10,804 nucleotides of DNA from Caldifarciminota bacterium (GTDB lineage Bacteria > WOR-3 > Hydrothermia > WGAB01): positions 1 to 10,804 of the forward strand of contig WGAB01000017.1 of assembly GCA_015489295.1 (NCBI GenBank), given 5' to 3'. Below are positions 1-6,185 of the stretch, one piece after another (positions within the stretch are counted from its first letter, which is position 1; every line of letters begins with the position of its first letter). The notes under the pieces are model-generated. The model saw nothing but the letters and a program-made list of their open reading frames with translations, ran no database searches and was not told the origin of the DNA. The translations under genes and the position numbers were made by a program.

Positions 1-567
1 CGGCTCGCCACCCTGCGCCGCATCATCGGCGTGGTGTTTCAGGATGTGTTCCTTCTGGAGGGCACCATTCTGGACAACCTGAAACTGCACCAGGAGATCC
101 CTGAGCCCCAGCTGGAGCGGGCCCTGAAGATTACCCGGCTCCAGGAGGTGGTGCAGCGCCTGCCCCAGGGCCTGAACACGCCGGTGGGCGAAGGCGGTCG
201 GCTCCTCTCGGCCGGCGAACGGCAACTGCTCTCCTTTGCCCGGGCCCTGGCGCGGGACCCCAAGATCCTGCTGATGGACGAGGCCACCTCCAGCGTGGAC
301 TCCTATTCCGAGTACCTTATTGAGCAGGCTTTGCGGGCCATGCTGAAGGGCAAAACCGCCGTGATCATCGCCCATCGGCTTTCCACCGTGCGCCACGCCG
401 ACCGCATCCTGGTGGTGGTCGGCGGCCGCATTGTGGAGGAGGGCACCCACGAGGACCTCCTCAAAAAGGGCGGCGTGTACGCCCACCTGTACCGGATCCA
501 ATTCGGCGAAGCCCCGGCTGCCGCTGCCGACCCCCCAGGGGACCCAGAGGGCTCGGAACCCGCTTAA
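1..567 (+). CDS. ABC exporter, ATP-binding C-terminal part (5' partial)
   Basis: This is the last 188 residues of an ATP-binding cassette protein whose start lies before the window; the frame is open from base 1, so the GTG at 31 is an internal Val and not a start. Numbering from the window edge, the Q-loop Gln is at 14 (VVFQD), the signature is LSAGERQ at 69-75, Walker B is ILLMDE at 89-94 with the catalytic Glu at 94, the D-loop SSVD follows, and the H-loop His is at 125 (IIAHRLS). Walker A is off the window. The pattern fits the nucleotide-binding domain of a fused membrane-plus-ATPase exporter of the MsbA/MdlB type; an Ala in the signature (LSAG) is common in MdlB-like half-exporters. The end is a short Ala/Pro/Glu-rich tail of no known role. 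The substrate cannot be told. It sits upstream of the promoter at 583-611, so it is probably the last gene of another unit. Confidence 0.93.
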   Translation, partial: RLATLRRIIGVVFQDVFLLEGTILDNLKLHQEIPEPQLERALKITRLQEVVQRLPQGLNTPVGEGGRLLSAGERQLLSFARALARDPKILLMDEATSSVDSYSEYLIEQALRAMLKGKTAVIIAHRLSTVRHADRILVVVGGRIVEEGTHEDLLKKGGVYAHLYRIQFGEAPAAAADPPGDPEGSEPA

Positions 568-582
568 CTCAAGCCCCTTTCT

Positions 583-611
583 TTGACAGATCGCACCCCG
601 AGGAATAGAAT
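583..611 (+). promoter_or_regulatory. Sigma-70-type promoter for the glycan operon
   Basis: A perfect -35 hexamer TTGACA (583-588) is followed after exactly 17 bp by TAGAAT (606-611), one mismatch from the consensus -10 TATAAT. Transcription would start near 618, giving a leader of about 38 bases before the ATG at 657. It lies in the only sizeable non-coding gap in the window (568-656), right after the ABC gene stop and before nine closely packed genes. I see no extended -10 TG and no clear operator repeat around it. Confidence 0.75.
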
Positions 612-642
612 TTTCGGCTTACCCAGAGCCTTTTCCAAAGCG

Positions 643-648
643 AAGGAG
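643..648 (+). promoter_or_regulatory. Ribosome binding site of the aminotransferase
   Basis: AAGGAG lies 8 bases before the ATG at 657. This spacing fixes the start of the class III aminotransferase and places it inside the leader expected from the promoter at 583-611. Confidence 0.8.
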
Positions 649-656
649 ATTCGAGC

Positions 657-1985
657 ATGACACCGTTCAAGGGACCGGAGATCGTGGTGACCCCTCCAGG
701 ACCCCGAGCCCAGGAAATTCTGGCCAAGGACCGGAAGTACATTTCTCCCTCCTACGGACGTCCCTATCCTGCGGTGATCGAACGGGGATCCGGGATTTAT
801 GTGTGGGATGTGGACGGCAACCGGTACATGGATCTTTCCTCCGGCATCGGTGTGACCAATACGGGCCACTGCCATCCCGAGGTGGTCGAGGCCATCCACC
901 TCCAGGCTTCCCAGCTCATCCACATGTCGGGCACCGACTTTTACTACCCTGTGCAGGTGCAGCTGGCCGAGAAACTCGCGGAGATTGCCCCCGGGGCGCA
1001 GAACAAGCGGGTCTTTCTGGCCAACTCCGGAGCCGAGGCCATCGAGGCCGCCATGAAGCTGGCCCGGTACAAAAGGCAGCGTCCCATTTTCCTGGCCTTC
1101 TTTGGGGCCTTCCATGGACGTACCTTTGGTGCCCTTTCACTGACCGCCTCTAAGGAGGTGCAGCGGCGCCACTTTGCTCCCCTCCTGCCCCAGGTGGTGC
1201 ATATCCCCTATCCCGATCCGTACCGCACTCCCTTTGGTGTAAAGCCCGAGGAGGTTACCGACACGGTTCTGGCGTACCTGAAGGAAGAGATCTTCGAACG
1301 GGTGGCGCCACCGGAGGACATTGCGGCCATGTTCGTGGAGCCCATTCAGGGAGAAGGGGGGTATATCATCCCGCCCAGGGACTTTTTCCCCCGCCTCAAG
1401 GAAGTGCTGGAGGAGCACAACATCCTCTTTGTGGACGATGAGATTCAGGCCGGGATGGGGCGCACGGGCCGGATGTTTGCCATTGAGCACTGGGACGTGA
1501 TTCCCGATGTGATGGCCGTGGCCAAGGGCATCGCCTCAGGCCTGCCGTTGGGGGCCATGATTGCGCGGGCCTCGCTGATGGACTGGCCCCCGGGGACCCA
1601 TGCCAGTACCTTTGGGGGCAACCCCGTGGCCTGTCGGGCGGCGCTCAAGACCATCGAGCTTCTGGAAGGGGGCCTGATCGAGAACGCCGAACGGGTGGGC
1701 CGGGTGTTCCTGGAGCGGCTCCGGGAGTTGCAGGATCGGTTTGAGTTCATCGACAACGCCCGAGGGCTGGGTCTGATGCTGGCGGTCGACATCGTGAAGG
1801 ACCGGGAAACCAAGGAGCCGGATCCCAAACTCCGGCACCGGATTCTGACGGAGGCCTTCAAGCAGGGCCTTCTGCTTCTGGATGCCGGGCGCTCGGCCAT
1901 CCGGTTCATTCCCCCGCTGGTCATCCAGGAGGAGGAGGTGCACGGAGCTTTGGACATCCTGGAACAGGTGTTGAAGAGGCTTTAA
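657..1985 (+). CDS. Class III PLP-dependent aminotransferase (acetylornithine/GABA type or amino-acid racemase)
   Basis: A full-length 442-residue fold-type I, class III (subgroup II) aminotransferase, a usual length for the family. Visible marks are GHCHPEV at 70-76, NSGAEA at 123-128 for PLP phosphate binding, FHGRT at 152-156, EPIQGEGG at 228-235, the PLP-ring Asp at 261 in DEIQAGMGRTG, the Schiff-base Lys at 290 in AVAKGIASGLPLGA, and STFGGNP at 317-323. The N-terminus (PGPRAQEIL, then SPSY) resembles the branch of thermophile and archaeal 'acetylornithine aminotransferase family' proteins, which includes 4-aminobutyrate and ornithine aminotransferases and some broad-range amino-acid racemases; the substrate is therefore open. 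The start is supported by AAGGAG 8 bases upstream. It is the first gene after the promoter, 37 bp ahead of the dehydrogenase-like gene, and its place at the head of a surface-glycan operon is unexpected. The enzyme is cytoplasmic. Confidence 0.9.
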   Translation: MTPFKGPEIVVTPPGPRAQEILAKDRKYISPSYGRPYPAVIERGSGIYVWDVDGNRYMDLSSGIGVTNTGHCHPEVVEAIHLQASQLIHMSGTDFYYPVQVQLAEKLAEIAPGAQNKRVFLANSGAEAIEAAMKLARYKRQRPIFLAFFGAFHGRTFGALSLTASKEVQRRHFAPLLPQVVHIPYPDPYRTPFGVKPEEVTDTVLAYLKEEIFERVAPPEDIAAMFVEPIQGEGGYIIPPRDFFPRLKEVLEEHNILFVDDEIQAGMGRTGRMFAIEHWDVIPDVMAVAKGIASGLPLGAMIARASLMDWPPGTHASTFGGNPVACRAALKTIELLEGGLIENAERVGRVFLERLRELQDRFEFIDNARGLGLMLAVDIVKDRETKEPDPKLRHRILTEAFKQGLLLLDAGRSAIRFIPPLVIQEEEVHGALDILEQVLKRL

Positions 1986-2010
1986 TCCGGAGGCTTCGGA
2001 AGTTCGAGTT

Positions 2011-2018
2011 TAAGGAGG
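2011..2018 (+). promoter_or_regulatory. Ribosome binding site of the dehydrogenase-like gene
   Basis: TAAGGAGG ends 4 bases before the ATG at 2023. This is one of the strongest Shine-Dalgarno sequences in the window and fixes the short N-terminus, so the protein is not missing residues through a wrongly chosen start. Confidence 0.8.
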
Positions 2019-2022
2019 CATC

Positions 2023-2772
2023 ATGGGCAAAACTCTGGTTATTGGATTGGGAGAGATCGGGCAGCCCCTTGCCAATCTCCTTTCCCGCAGCCACGATGTG
2101 GTGGGGAAGGACATTGAGCCACTGGAACTCCACGAACCGGTGGAGGTCATGCATATCTGTTACCCTTACGAGATTGGTGACTTTGTGGGCACCACCGTCG
2201 ACTACATCCGCCAGTACAAGCCGTCCCTGGTCATCATTAACAGCACCGTCGTGCCGGGTACCAGCCGCAAGATCCAGGAGCAGGTCGAAATTCCTGTGGT
2301 GTACAGCCCCATCAAGGGCAAACACTGGAAAATGGAGGAAGATCTCCTGTACTACCCCAAGTTTGTAGCCGGATTCGACGAAGAGGCTGCGGTAAGAGCA
2401 GGTACCCATTTCCTTCGTACAGGCATGAAGGTGCGGCTCTTCAAACCCGTTGAGGGCCTGGAGCTCGCGAAACTCATTGAAACCACCTACTTTGGTCTTC
2501 TGATTGCCTGGGCCCAGGAGGTTGAGCGCCTGGCCAAACAGGTCGAAGCCGACTATTACGATGTGATGAGTTTTACCGAGGGCATCCCTTATCTTCCTCC
2601 CCAGGTCTTTACACCCGGTTACATCGGAGGCCACTGCGTTATCCCTAACATTCATCTGCTACTGAAGAAGTTCCAGTCCAAGTTCTTTGATGCCATCCTG
2701 GACTCCAACTACCGCAAAGCCCTGGAGCTGGGGATGGAAGAGGCCTTGAAGCAGAAGAACGAGGAGCAGTAG
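2023..2772 (+). CDS. Compact UDP-glucose/GDP-mannose dehydrogenase-like protein
   Basis: A 249-residue protein that reads like a shortened nucleotide-sugar dehydrogenase. It has an N-terminal Rossmann motif GLGEIG (8-13), a strand ending in HICYP (44-48), STVVPGT (74-80), a YSPIKG segment (94-99) where the family has SPE(R/F), the central helix AKLIETTYFGLL (149-160), and GGHC with the presumed catalytic Cys at 205. Normal members are about 400-450 residues; here the stretch between the GxGxxG loop and HICYP is much shortened and the C-terminal sugar-nucleotide domain is absent. Lys150 is kept, but the Asn expected in 'ENT' is Thr154, and the Asp four residues after the Cys is Asn209. It may be a distinct compact oxidoreductase or a non-catalytic relative. 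A substrate such as UDP-GlcNAc is only inferred from the neighbours. Its strong ribosome binding site and intact frame argue against a pseudogene. Confidence 0.75.
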   Translation: MGKTLVIGLGEIGQPLANLLSRSHDVVGKDIEPLELHEPVEVMHICYPYEIGDFVGTTVDYIRQYKPSLVIINSTVVPGTSRKIQEQVEIPVVYSPIKGKHWKMEEDLLYYPKFVAGFDEEAAVRAGTHFLRTGMKVRLFKPVEGLELAKLIETTYFGLLIAWAQEVERLAKQVEADYYDVMSFTEGIPYLPPQVFTPGYIGGHCVIPNIHLLLKKFQSKFFDAILDSNYRKALELGMEEALKQKNEEQ

Positions 2773-2782
2773 CGGGGTTAGG

Positions 2783-3805
2783 ATGGGGGGAACACCGCAA
2801 CCTACGATTCGCTGGGGGACGTTGGAAGAGTACCGAGCCTGGTGGCGTTGGGCGCATCGGCGTTGCCCTTATGTCACACCCGGCTGGCTCATGGCTCTGG
2901 CCCAGGCCTATGGGTTCCCCCTGCGGTTTGCCCTGTGGGACCAGGGGGCTGTGCCCTTTGTGGTGGTTCCGGGGCGCCTGGGACGGGGAGGCCGCCGCTG
3001 GGTTTCCCTGCCCTTTTCGGACCGTTCCTGCGTGTTGCGCCTTGACGATATGCCCGAGACCCTGACACCGGAGGAACACCAGGCCCTCGTCCAGGCCCTC
3101 CGGCGACACACCCACCGGTGGGAGCTCCGGAACCTGCAACGCTCGGCAGATGGTCCCCCTACCTATGAAAACTTCGTTGTTCCGTTAAACCCTGGGGAAT
3201 CCCCGGAGCGACGGTTTAAAAGCACCGTCCGGCGAAATGTAAAGCGGGCTCGTAAATCAGGGGTGGAGATCCGACGGTTCCGGGACCTTGAGGCACTCTG
3301 GGTATTTTACCAGCTCTTTGCTCAAACCCATCGCCGGCATGGAGTGCCCGTTCAGCCTTGGCGCTGGTTCCATTCTCTCTGGCGATGGGTTGTACACACC
3401 GGCGAAGGTTTCCTGACGCTGGCTCTTCATCGGGGCAGGGCCATTGCAGGGGCCCTCTTTTTGCAGGACGGGGCCACGGTAGTTTACAAATACGGGGCCA
3501 CCGATTACCGGTACCAGCGCCTCCGACCCAACGACCTATTGTTCCATGAGGAAATCCTAAGGGCCTGGCATCAGGGGTATCGGTTTTTTGATCTGGGCCG
3601 GGTCGGGCCAGGCGAAAAGGGATTGCTCGAGTACAAGAAGAAGTGGGGTGCAGAGGCCGTTCCCCTGTTCTATTCCACCGATGAGGGCTGGCAGGCTCCT
3701 GCAGAAGCTTCCCCTTGGTACACCTGGGCCACCCACTGGTTGCAGCGGGTCCCGAAGGCAGCCCTTCGGGGTCTGGGTGAAACCCTTTACCCCTACCTGG
3801 CATGA
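2783..3805 (+). CDS. FemAB/BioF2-like GNAT-family transferase
   Basis: A 340-residue protein of the Acetyltransf_6/FemAB-like group, which transfers amino-acyl or acyl groups onto cell-wall or exopolysaccharide precursors. Marks in the C-terminal half are a basic helix RRNVKRARKSGV (150-161), AGALFLQDG (222-230), the strand YKYGATD (235-241), RPNDLLFHEEI (248-258), GYRFFDLGR (265-273) and GLLEYKKKWGAE (280-291); the last three are the signature block seen in FemAB-type proteins of exopolysaccharide and PEP-CTERM loci. The N-terminal 130 residues hold the weaker first GNAT lobe (FVVVPGR, then WVSLPF). No signal peptide or membrane helix is seen, so it acts in the cytoplasm. Its start is 10 bp after the previous stop with only a weak GGGGTTAGG upstream, suggesting translational coupling. 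Its stop overlaps the next ATG by four bases (ATGA). The acceptor and donor are unknown. Confidence 0.82.
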   Translation: MGGTPQPTIRWGTLEEYRAWWRWAHRRCPYVTPGWLMALAQAYGFPLRFALWDQGAVPFVVVPGRLGRGGRRWVSLPFSDRSCVLRLDDMPETLTPEEHQALVQALRRHTHRWELRNLQRSADGPPTYENFVVPLNPGESPERRFKSTVRRNVKRARKSGVEIRRFRDLEALWVFYQLFAQTHRRHGVPVQPWRWFHSLWRWVVHTGEGFLTLALHRGRAIAGALFLQDGATVVYKYGATDYRYQRLRPNDLLFHEEILRAWHQGYRFFDLGRVGPGEKGLLEYKKKWGAEAVPLFYSTDEGWQAPAEASPWYTWATHWLQRVPKAALRGLGETLYPYLA

Positions 3806-5013
3806 GTGTGCACCGGCTAAGGGAATTCTTCGGCTATGGTCGGGACTGGGAATCCCAAACCCCTCCGGCGTTCCAGGAGGAACTGGACCGGTATCTCCTG
3901 GAGACCTATCACGATGTAGAGGCTCCGCTGGAGAACCTGAAGTGGTTTTACCGGTTTAAGTCCTGGGCTCAGAGGGGTCCCCTTGGACCCTGGGTTCGGA
4001 AGGCCCTCTGGAAATCTCGGGCTCGTCGTGCCCGAACCCTTCTTGAGCGGCACAGCGTAGATGCTCCAAATCCCGCCTTTCCTACCTGGCCCTGGGATGA
4101 AACTCTGGAACAACGGAAACTTGCCCAACTGGCGGCGCTGTTTCCCAACGAAGAGCCTGTGGACGTTCTCTGGTTCTGGCCAGAGGGCAAACGCTGGGTT
4201 TTCGTGATCACCCACGATGTGGAATCGGCTCAAGGGTTGGAGCGCATCCCTCAGATGATGGAACTCGAGCAACGATACGGGTTCCGTTCGGCCATCAACC
4301 TGGTGCCGCGGAAGTATGAGGTGCCGGAGGCCCTGGTCCAGGAGATCTGGCGCCAGGGTTTTGAGGTGGGCATCCATGGATACAACCATGACGGCCGGCT
4401 TTTTCTGTCGCGGTCGGAGTTTGAGCGGAGACTTCAGACCATTCGTGAGGTTGCCCGTCAGTGGAACAGCCGGGGGTTCCGCTCCCCCTCCACCCTGCGA
4501 CGTATCCAGTGGCTCCAGGAGTTACCCGTGGAATGGGACTCCTCCTGTTTTGACACCGATCCCTTTGAGCCCCAGCCAGGAGGGGTCCTCTCCTGGTTTC
4601 CCTATCGTCTGGGTCCCCTGGTGGAGTTGCCCATCACCCTGCCCCAGGACCACCTGGTGTTCCGGTTCCTGGGCCACAGGAATCTTCACCTCTGGAAAAC
4701 CAAAGCGCTGCGTATCCGGGAGGCCTTTGGCATGGTTCTGATCAATGTTCATCCGGATCCCGGGTACATGCTGGACCCTGATCTCGTTTCCCTTTACGAC
4801 GAGTTCCTGGCCTGGATGCGGGACTTCGGCGACGAGCTCTGGAACGCCCTGCCTTTGGAACTCGCCCGGTGGTGGCGACAACGGCTTGACCTCCTGGCGG
4901 AAAGCACGCAAGATTACACGTCGAACTCGGCAAACCTCCGCCCCGTTCGCCGACGCGTACGGGTGCGGCGGGAGGGTGACCGTTACAGGCTGGAAGTACT
5001 GACCGATGAGTGA
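3802..5013 (+). CDS. Polysaccharide deacetylase family protein (NodB-type fold)
   Basis: A 403-residue protein whose residues about 130-330 form a NodB/carbohydrate-esterase-4-like domain, an enzyme class that removes N- or O-acetyl groups from glycans using a metal. The motifs appear in order: ITHDVE (136-141; Asp139 as the usual catalytic/metal Asp, with the second Asp of TFDDG replaced by the variant 'DVE'), HGYNH (His192 and His196, metal ligands), RSPSTLRR (227-234, Arg of motif 3), VELPITLP (274-281) and INVHPD (314-319, His317 as motif-5 His). All needed residues look present, so it is probably active. The first ~125 residues form a basic, aromatic-rich region without a recognised domain. 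There is no signal peptide, so it would act on cytoplasmic substrates such as lipid-linked or nucleotide sugars, unless exported by other means. It overlaps its neighbours by 4 and 8 bases, which implies coupled translation. Confidence 0.85.
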   Translation: MSVHRLREFFGYGRDWESQTPPAFQEELDRYLLETYHDVEAPLENLKWFYRFKSWAQRGPLGPWVRKALWKSRARRARTLLERHSVDAPNPAFPTWPWDETLEQRKLAQLAALFPNEEPVDVLWFWPEGKRWVFVITHDVESAQGLERIPQMMELEQRYGFRSAINLVPRKYEVPEALVQEIWRQGFEVGIHGYNHDGRLFLSRSEFERRLQTIREVARQWNSRGFRSPSTLRRIQWLQELPVEWDSSCFDTDPFEPQPGGVLSWFPYRLGPLVELPITLPQDHLVFRFLGHRNLHLWKTKALRIREAFGMVLINVHPDPGYMLDPDLVSLYDEFLAWMRDFGDELWNALPLELARWWRQRLDLLAESTQDYTSNSANLRPVRRRVRVRREGDRYRLEVLTDE

Positions 5014-5626
5014 TTACGATTATCTGAAGCGGATCCTGGACCTTACTCTGGCCACCATTATCATGCTGGGGTTCCTCCCAGTCTTTCTGGTTCTTTTTAT
5101 TCTTGTCAAAGTCACCTCCCGGGGGCCGGCCTTTTTCGTGCAGGAACGCGTGGGACTTCGGGGCAAGCGTTTCCGGATGTTTAAGTTTCGCAGCATGTAT
5201 GCAGACGCCGACCACCGGGTTCATCAAGAGTATGTGGAAAAACTTATCAAGAAGGGAGAGAAGGGGGGGCGCACCTATAAGCTGGAAAACGATCCCCGCA
5301 TCACTCCTCTGGGCCGCTGGATGCGGAAACTCAGTCTTGATGAACTCCCACAGTTTTTGAATGTGCTCAAGGGAGATATGAGTATCGTTGGTCCAAGACC
5401 GCCGATACCCTATGAACTGGACATCTATAAACCCTGGCACTTCAAGCGACTCCGCACGAAGCCGGGGATCACCGGCCTGTGGCAAGTTTCGGGGAGAAAC
5501 TTACTAACATTTGACCAACAGGCCGCCCTGGACATAAAATACATTGAACACAAGTCCCTGGCCATGGATTTGGCAATCATTGTCAAAACAATACCCGTGA
5601 TGTTCTCAGGCGTAGGGGCAGTTTAA
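5006..5626 (+). CDS. Small monotopic phosphoglycosyl transferase (bacterial sugar transferase)
   Basis: A 206-residue initiating sugar transferase (Bacterial_transf family, like the catalytic part of WbaP/ExoY and like PglC). It moves a sugar phosphate from a UDP-sugar to undecaprenyl phosphate at the inner face of the membrane, the first step of surface polysaccharide assembly. One hydrophobic segment at about 10-35 contains Pro25, as expected for a re-entrant membrane helix. Next come FFVQERVG (43-50), FKFRSM (59-64), the catalytic Asp-Glu pair at 112-113 in SLDELPQ, VGPRPP (128-133) and KPGITGLWQVSGR (152-164). The long N-terminal membrane region of WbaP-type enzymes is absent. It starts inside the deacetylase gene (8-base overlap). 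The 3' end (about 5500-5600) looks AT-richer than its neighbours. The sugar it transfers is unknown; the neighbouring genes suggest a diacetamido sugar. Confidence 0.93.
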   Translation: MSDYDYLKRILDLTLATIIMLGFLPVFLVLFILVKVTSRGPAFFVQERVGLRGKRFRMFKFRSMYADADHRVHQEYVEKLIKKGEKGGRTYKLENDPRITPLGRWMRKLSLDELPQFLNVLKGDMSIVGPRPPIPYELDIYKPWHFKRLRTKPGITGLWQVSGRNLLTFDQQAALDIKYIEHKSLAMDLAIIVKTIPVMFSGVGAV

Positions 5627-5630
5627 AGAG

Positions 5631-5637
5631 AAGGAGG
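5631..5637 (+). promoter_or_regulatory. Ribosome binding site of the acetyltransferase
   Basis: AAGGAGG ends 5 bases before the ATG at 5643. It supports the chosen start and suggests strong translation initiation for the acetyltransferase that begins the second half of the operon. Confidence 0.75.
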
Positions 5638-5642
5638 CTCAC

Positions 5643-6179
5643 ATGGCTGAGATTTTGATCCGAGGGAAGCCCTATCCCGTGCCCGATGATGAACCCACCG
5701 ATATCCACCTTCCTGAGTACAACATCATCATCACCAACACCAAACTCGGGGAAGGGGTTGTGATCTGGAGCAACGTCAATATCTATGGGGCAGAGATCGG
5801 ACCCCATACCAAGATCGGCGCCTTCGTCGAGATCCGGAAAGGGGTAAAAATCGGTGCCAATACCAAAATCGAACCCTTCGTGTTTATCCCGGAAGGCGTG
5901 ACCATCGGCTCCTGCGTGTTCATTGGTCCGAATGTGACGTTTACCAACGACCTTCATCCCCGGTCCTGCGGTGAGAGCGGCGCACGAATCGACGACTACG
6001 AAATCGTTCCTACGGTGGTGGAAGACCATGTGGCCATCGGGGCCGGTGCCACCATCCTCTGTGGGGTGACCCTGGGTCGGGGCGCCGTCATTGGCATGGG
6101 CTCCGTGGTGGTCAAGGATGTTCCCCCCAAGACCCTGGTCTACGGCGAGGCTGCACGGGTCCGTAAAACCCTGGAGTAA
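5643..6179 (+). CDS. Hexapeptide-repeat N-acetyltransferase, WlbB/WbpD-like
   Basis: A 178-residue left-handed beta-helix acyltransferase. Imperfect hexapeptide turns run from about residue 34 to 165 (for example IGPHTK, IGAFVE, IGANTK, IGSCVF, IGPNVT, IGAGAT, LGRGAV, IGMGSV). The segment FIGPNVTFTNDLHPRS (about 94-109), with TND followed by PR, closely recalls WlbB/WbpD, the acetyl-CoA-dependent enzymes that acetylate the 3-amino group of UDP-2-acetamido-3-amino-2,3-dideoxy-glucuronate. The first 30 residues form a small non-helical lead-in. It is cytoplasmic and probably a trimer like its family. It sits directly before a DegT aminotransferase and a Gfo/Idh oxidoreductase, the same three activities as in the Wbp/Wlb pathway, which supports this reading over a serine or maltose acetyltransferase. 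The exact sugar cannot be proven from sequence. Confidence 0.85.
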   Translation: MAEILIRGKPYPVPDDEPTDIHLPEYNIIITNTKLGEGVVIWSNVNIYGAEIGPHTKIGAFVEIRKGVKIGANTKIEPFVFIPEGVTIGSCVFIGPNVTFTNDLHPRSCGESGARIDDYEIVPTVVEDHVAIGAGATILCGVTLGRGAVIGMGSVVVKDVPPKTLVYGEAARVRKTLE

Positions 6180-6184
6180 TCTCC
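6173..6184 (+). promoter_or_regulatory. GGAG-TAAT-CTCC inverted repeat over a start region
   Basis: The likely Shine-Dalgarno GGAG (6173-6176) for the ATG at 6186 is followed by TAAT, which contains the previous gene's TAA, and then CTCC (6181-6184). The mRNA could fold into a 4-bp hairpin that hides the site until ribosomes finishing the acetyltransferase gene open it. The stem is short, so this is only suggestive. Confidence 0.35.
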
Positions 6185-6185
6185 C

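Noticed and set aside
564..1115. 183-codon minus-strand open frame opposite the aminotransferase
   Set aside because: It lies antisense to a well-supported PLP enzyme, shows no family motifs and is a by-product of GC-rich codon use.
2783..5626. Possible exosortase/PEP-CTERM locus because FemAB-like, deacetylase and sugar transferase genes co-occur
   Set aside because: No exosortase, PEP-CTERM tail or PrsK/PrsR-like gene is present in the window, so the set is better described as a general surface-glycan locus.
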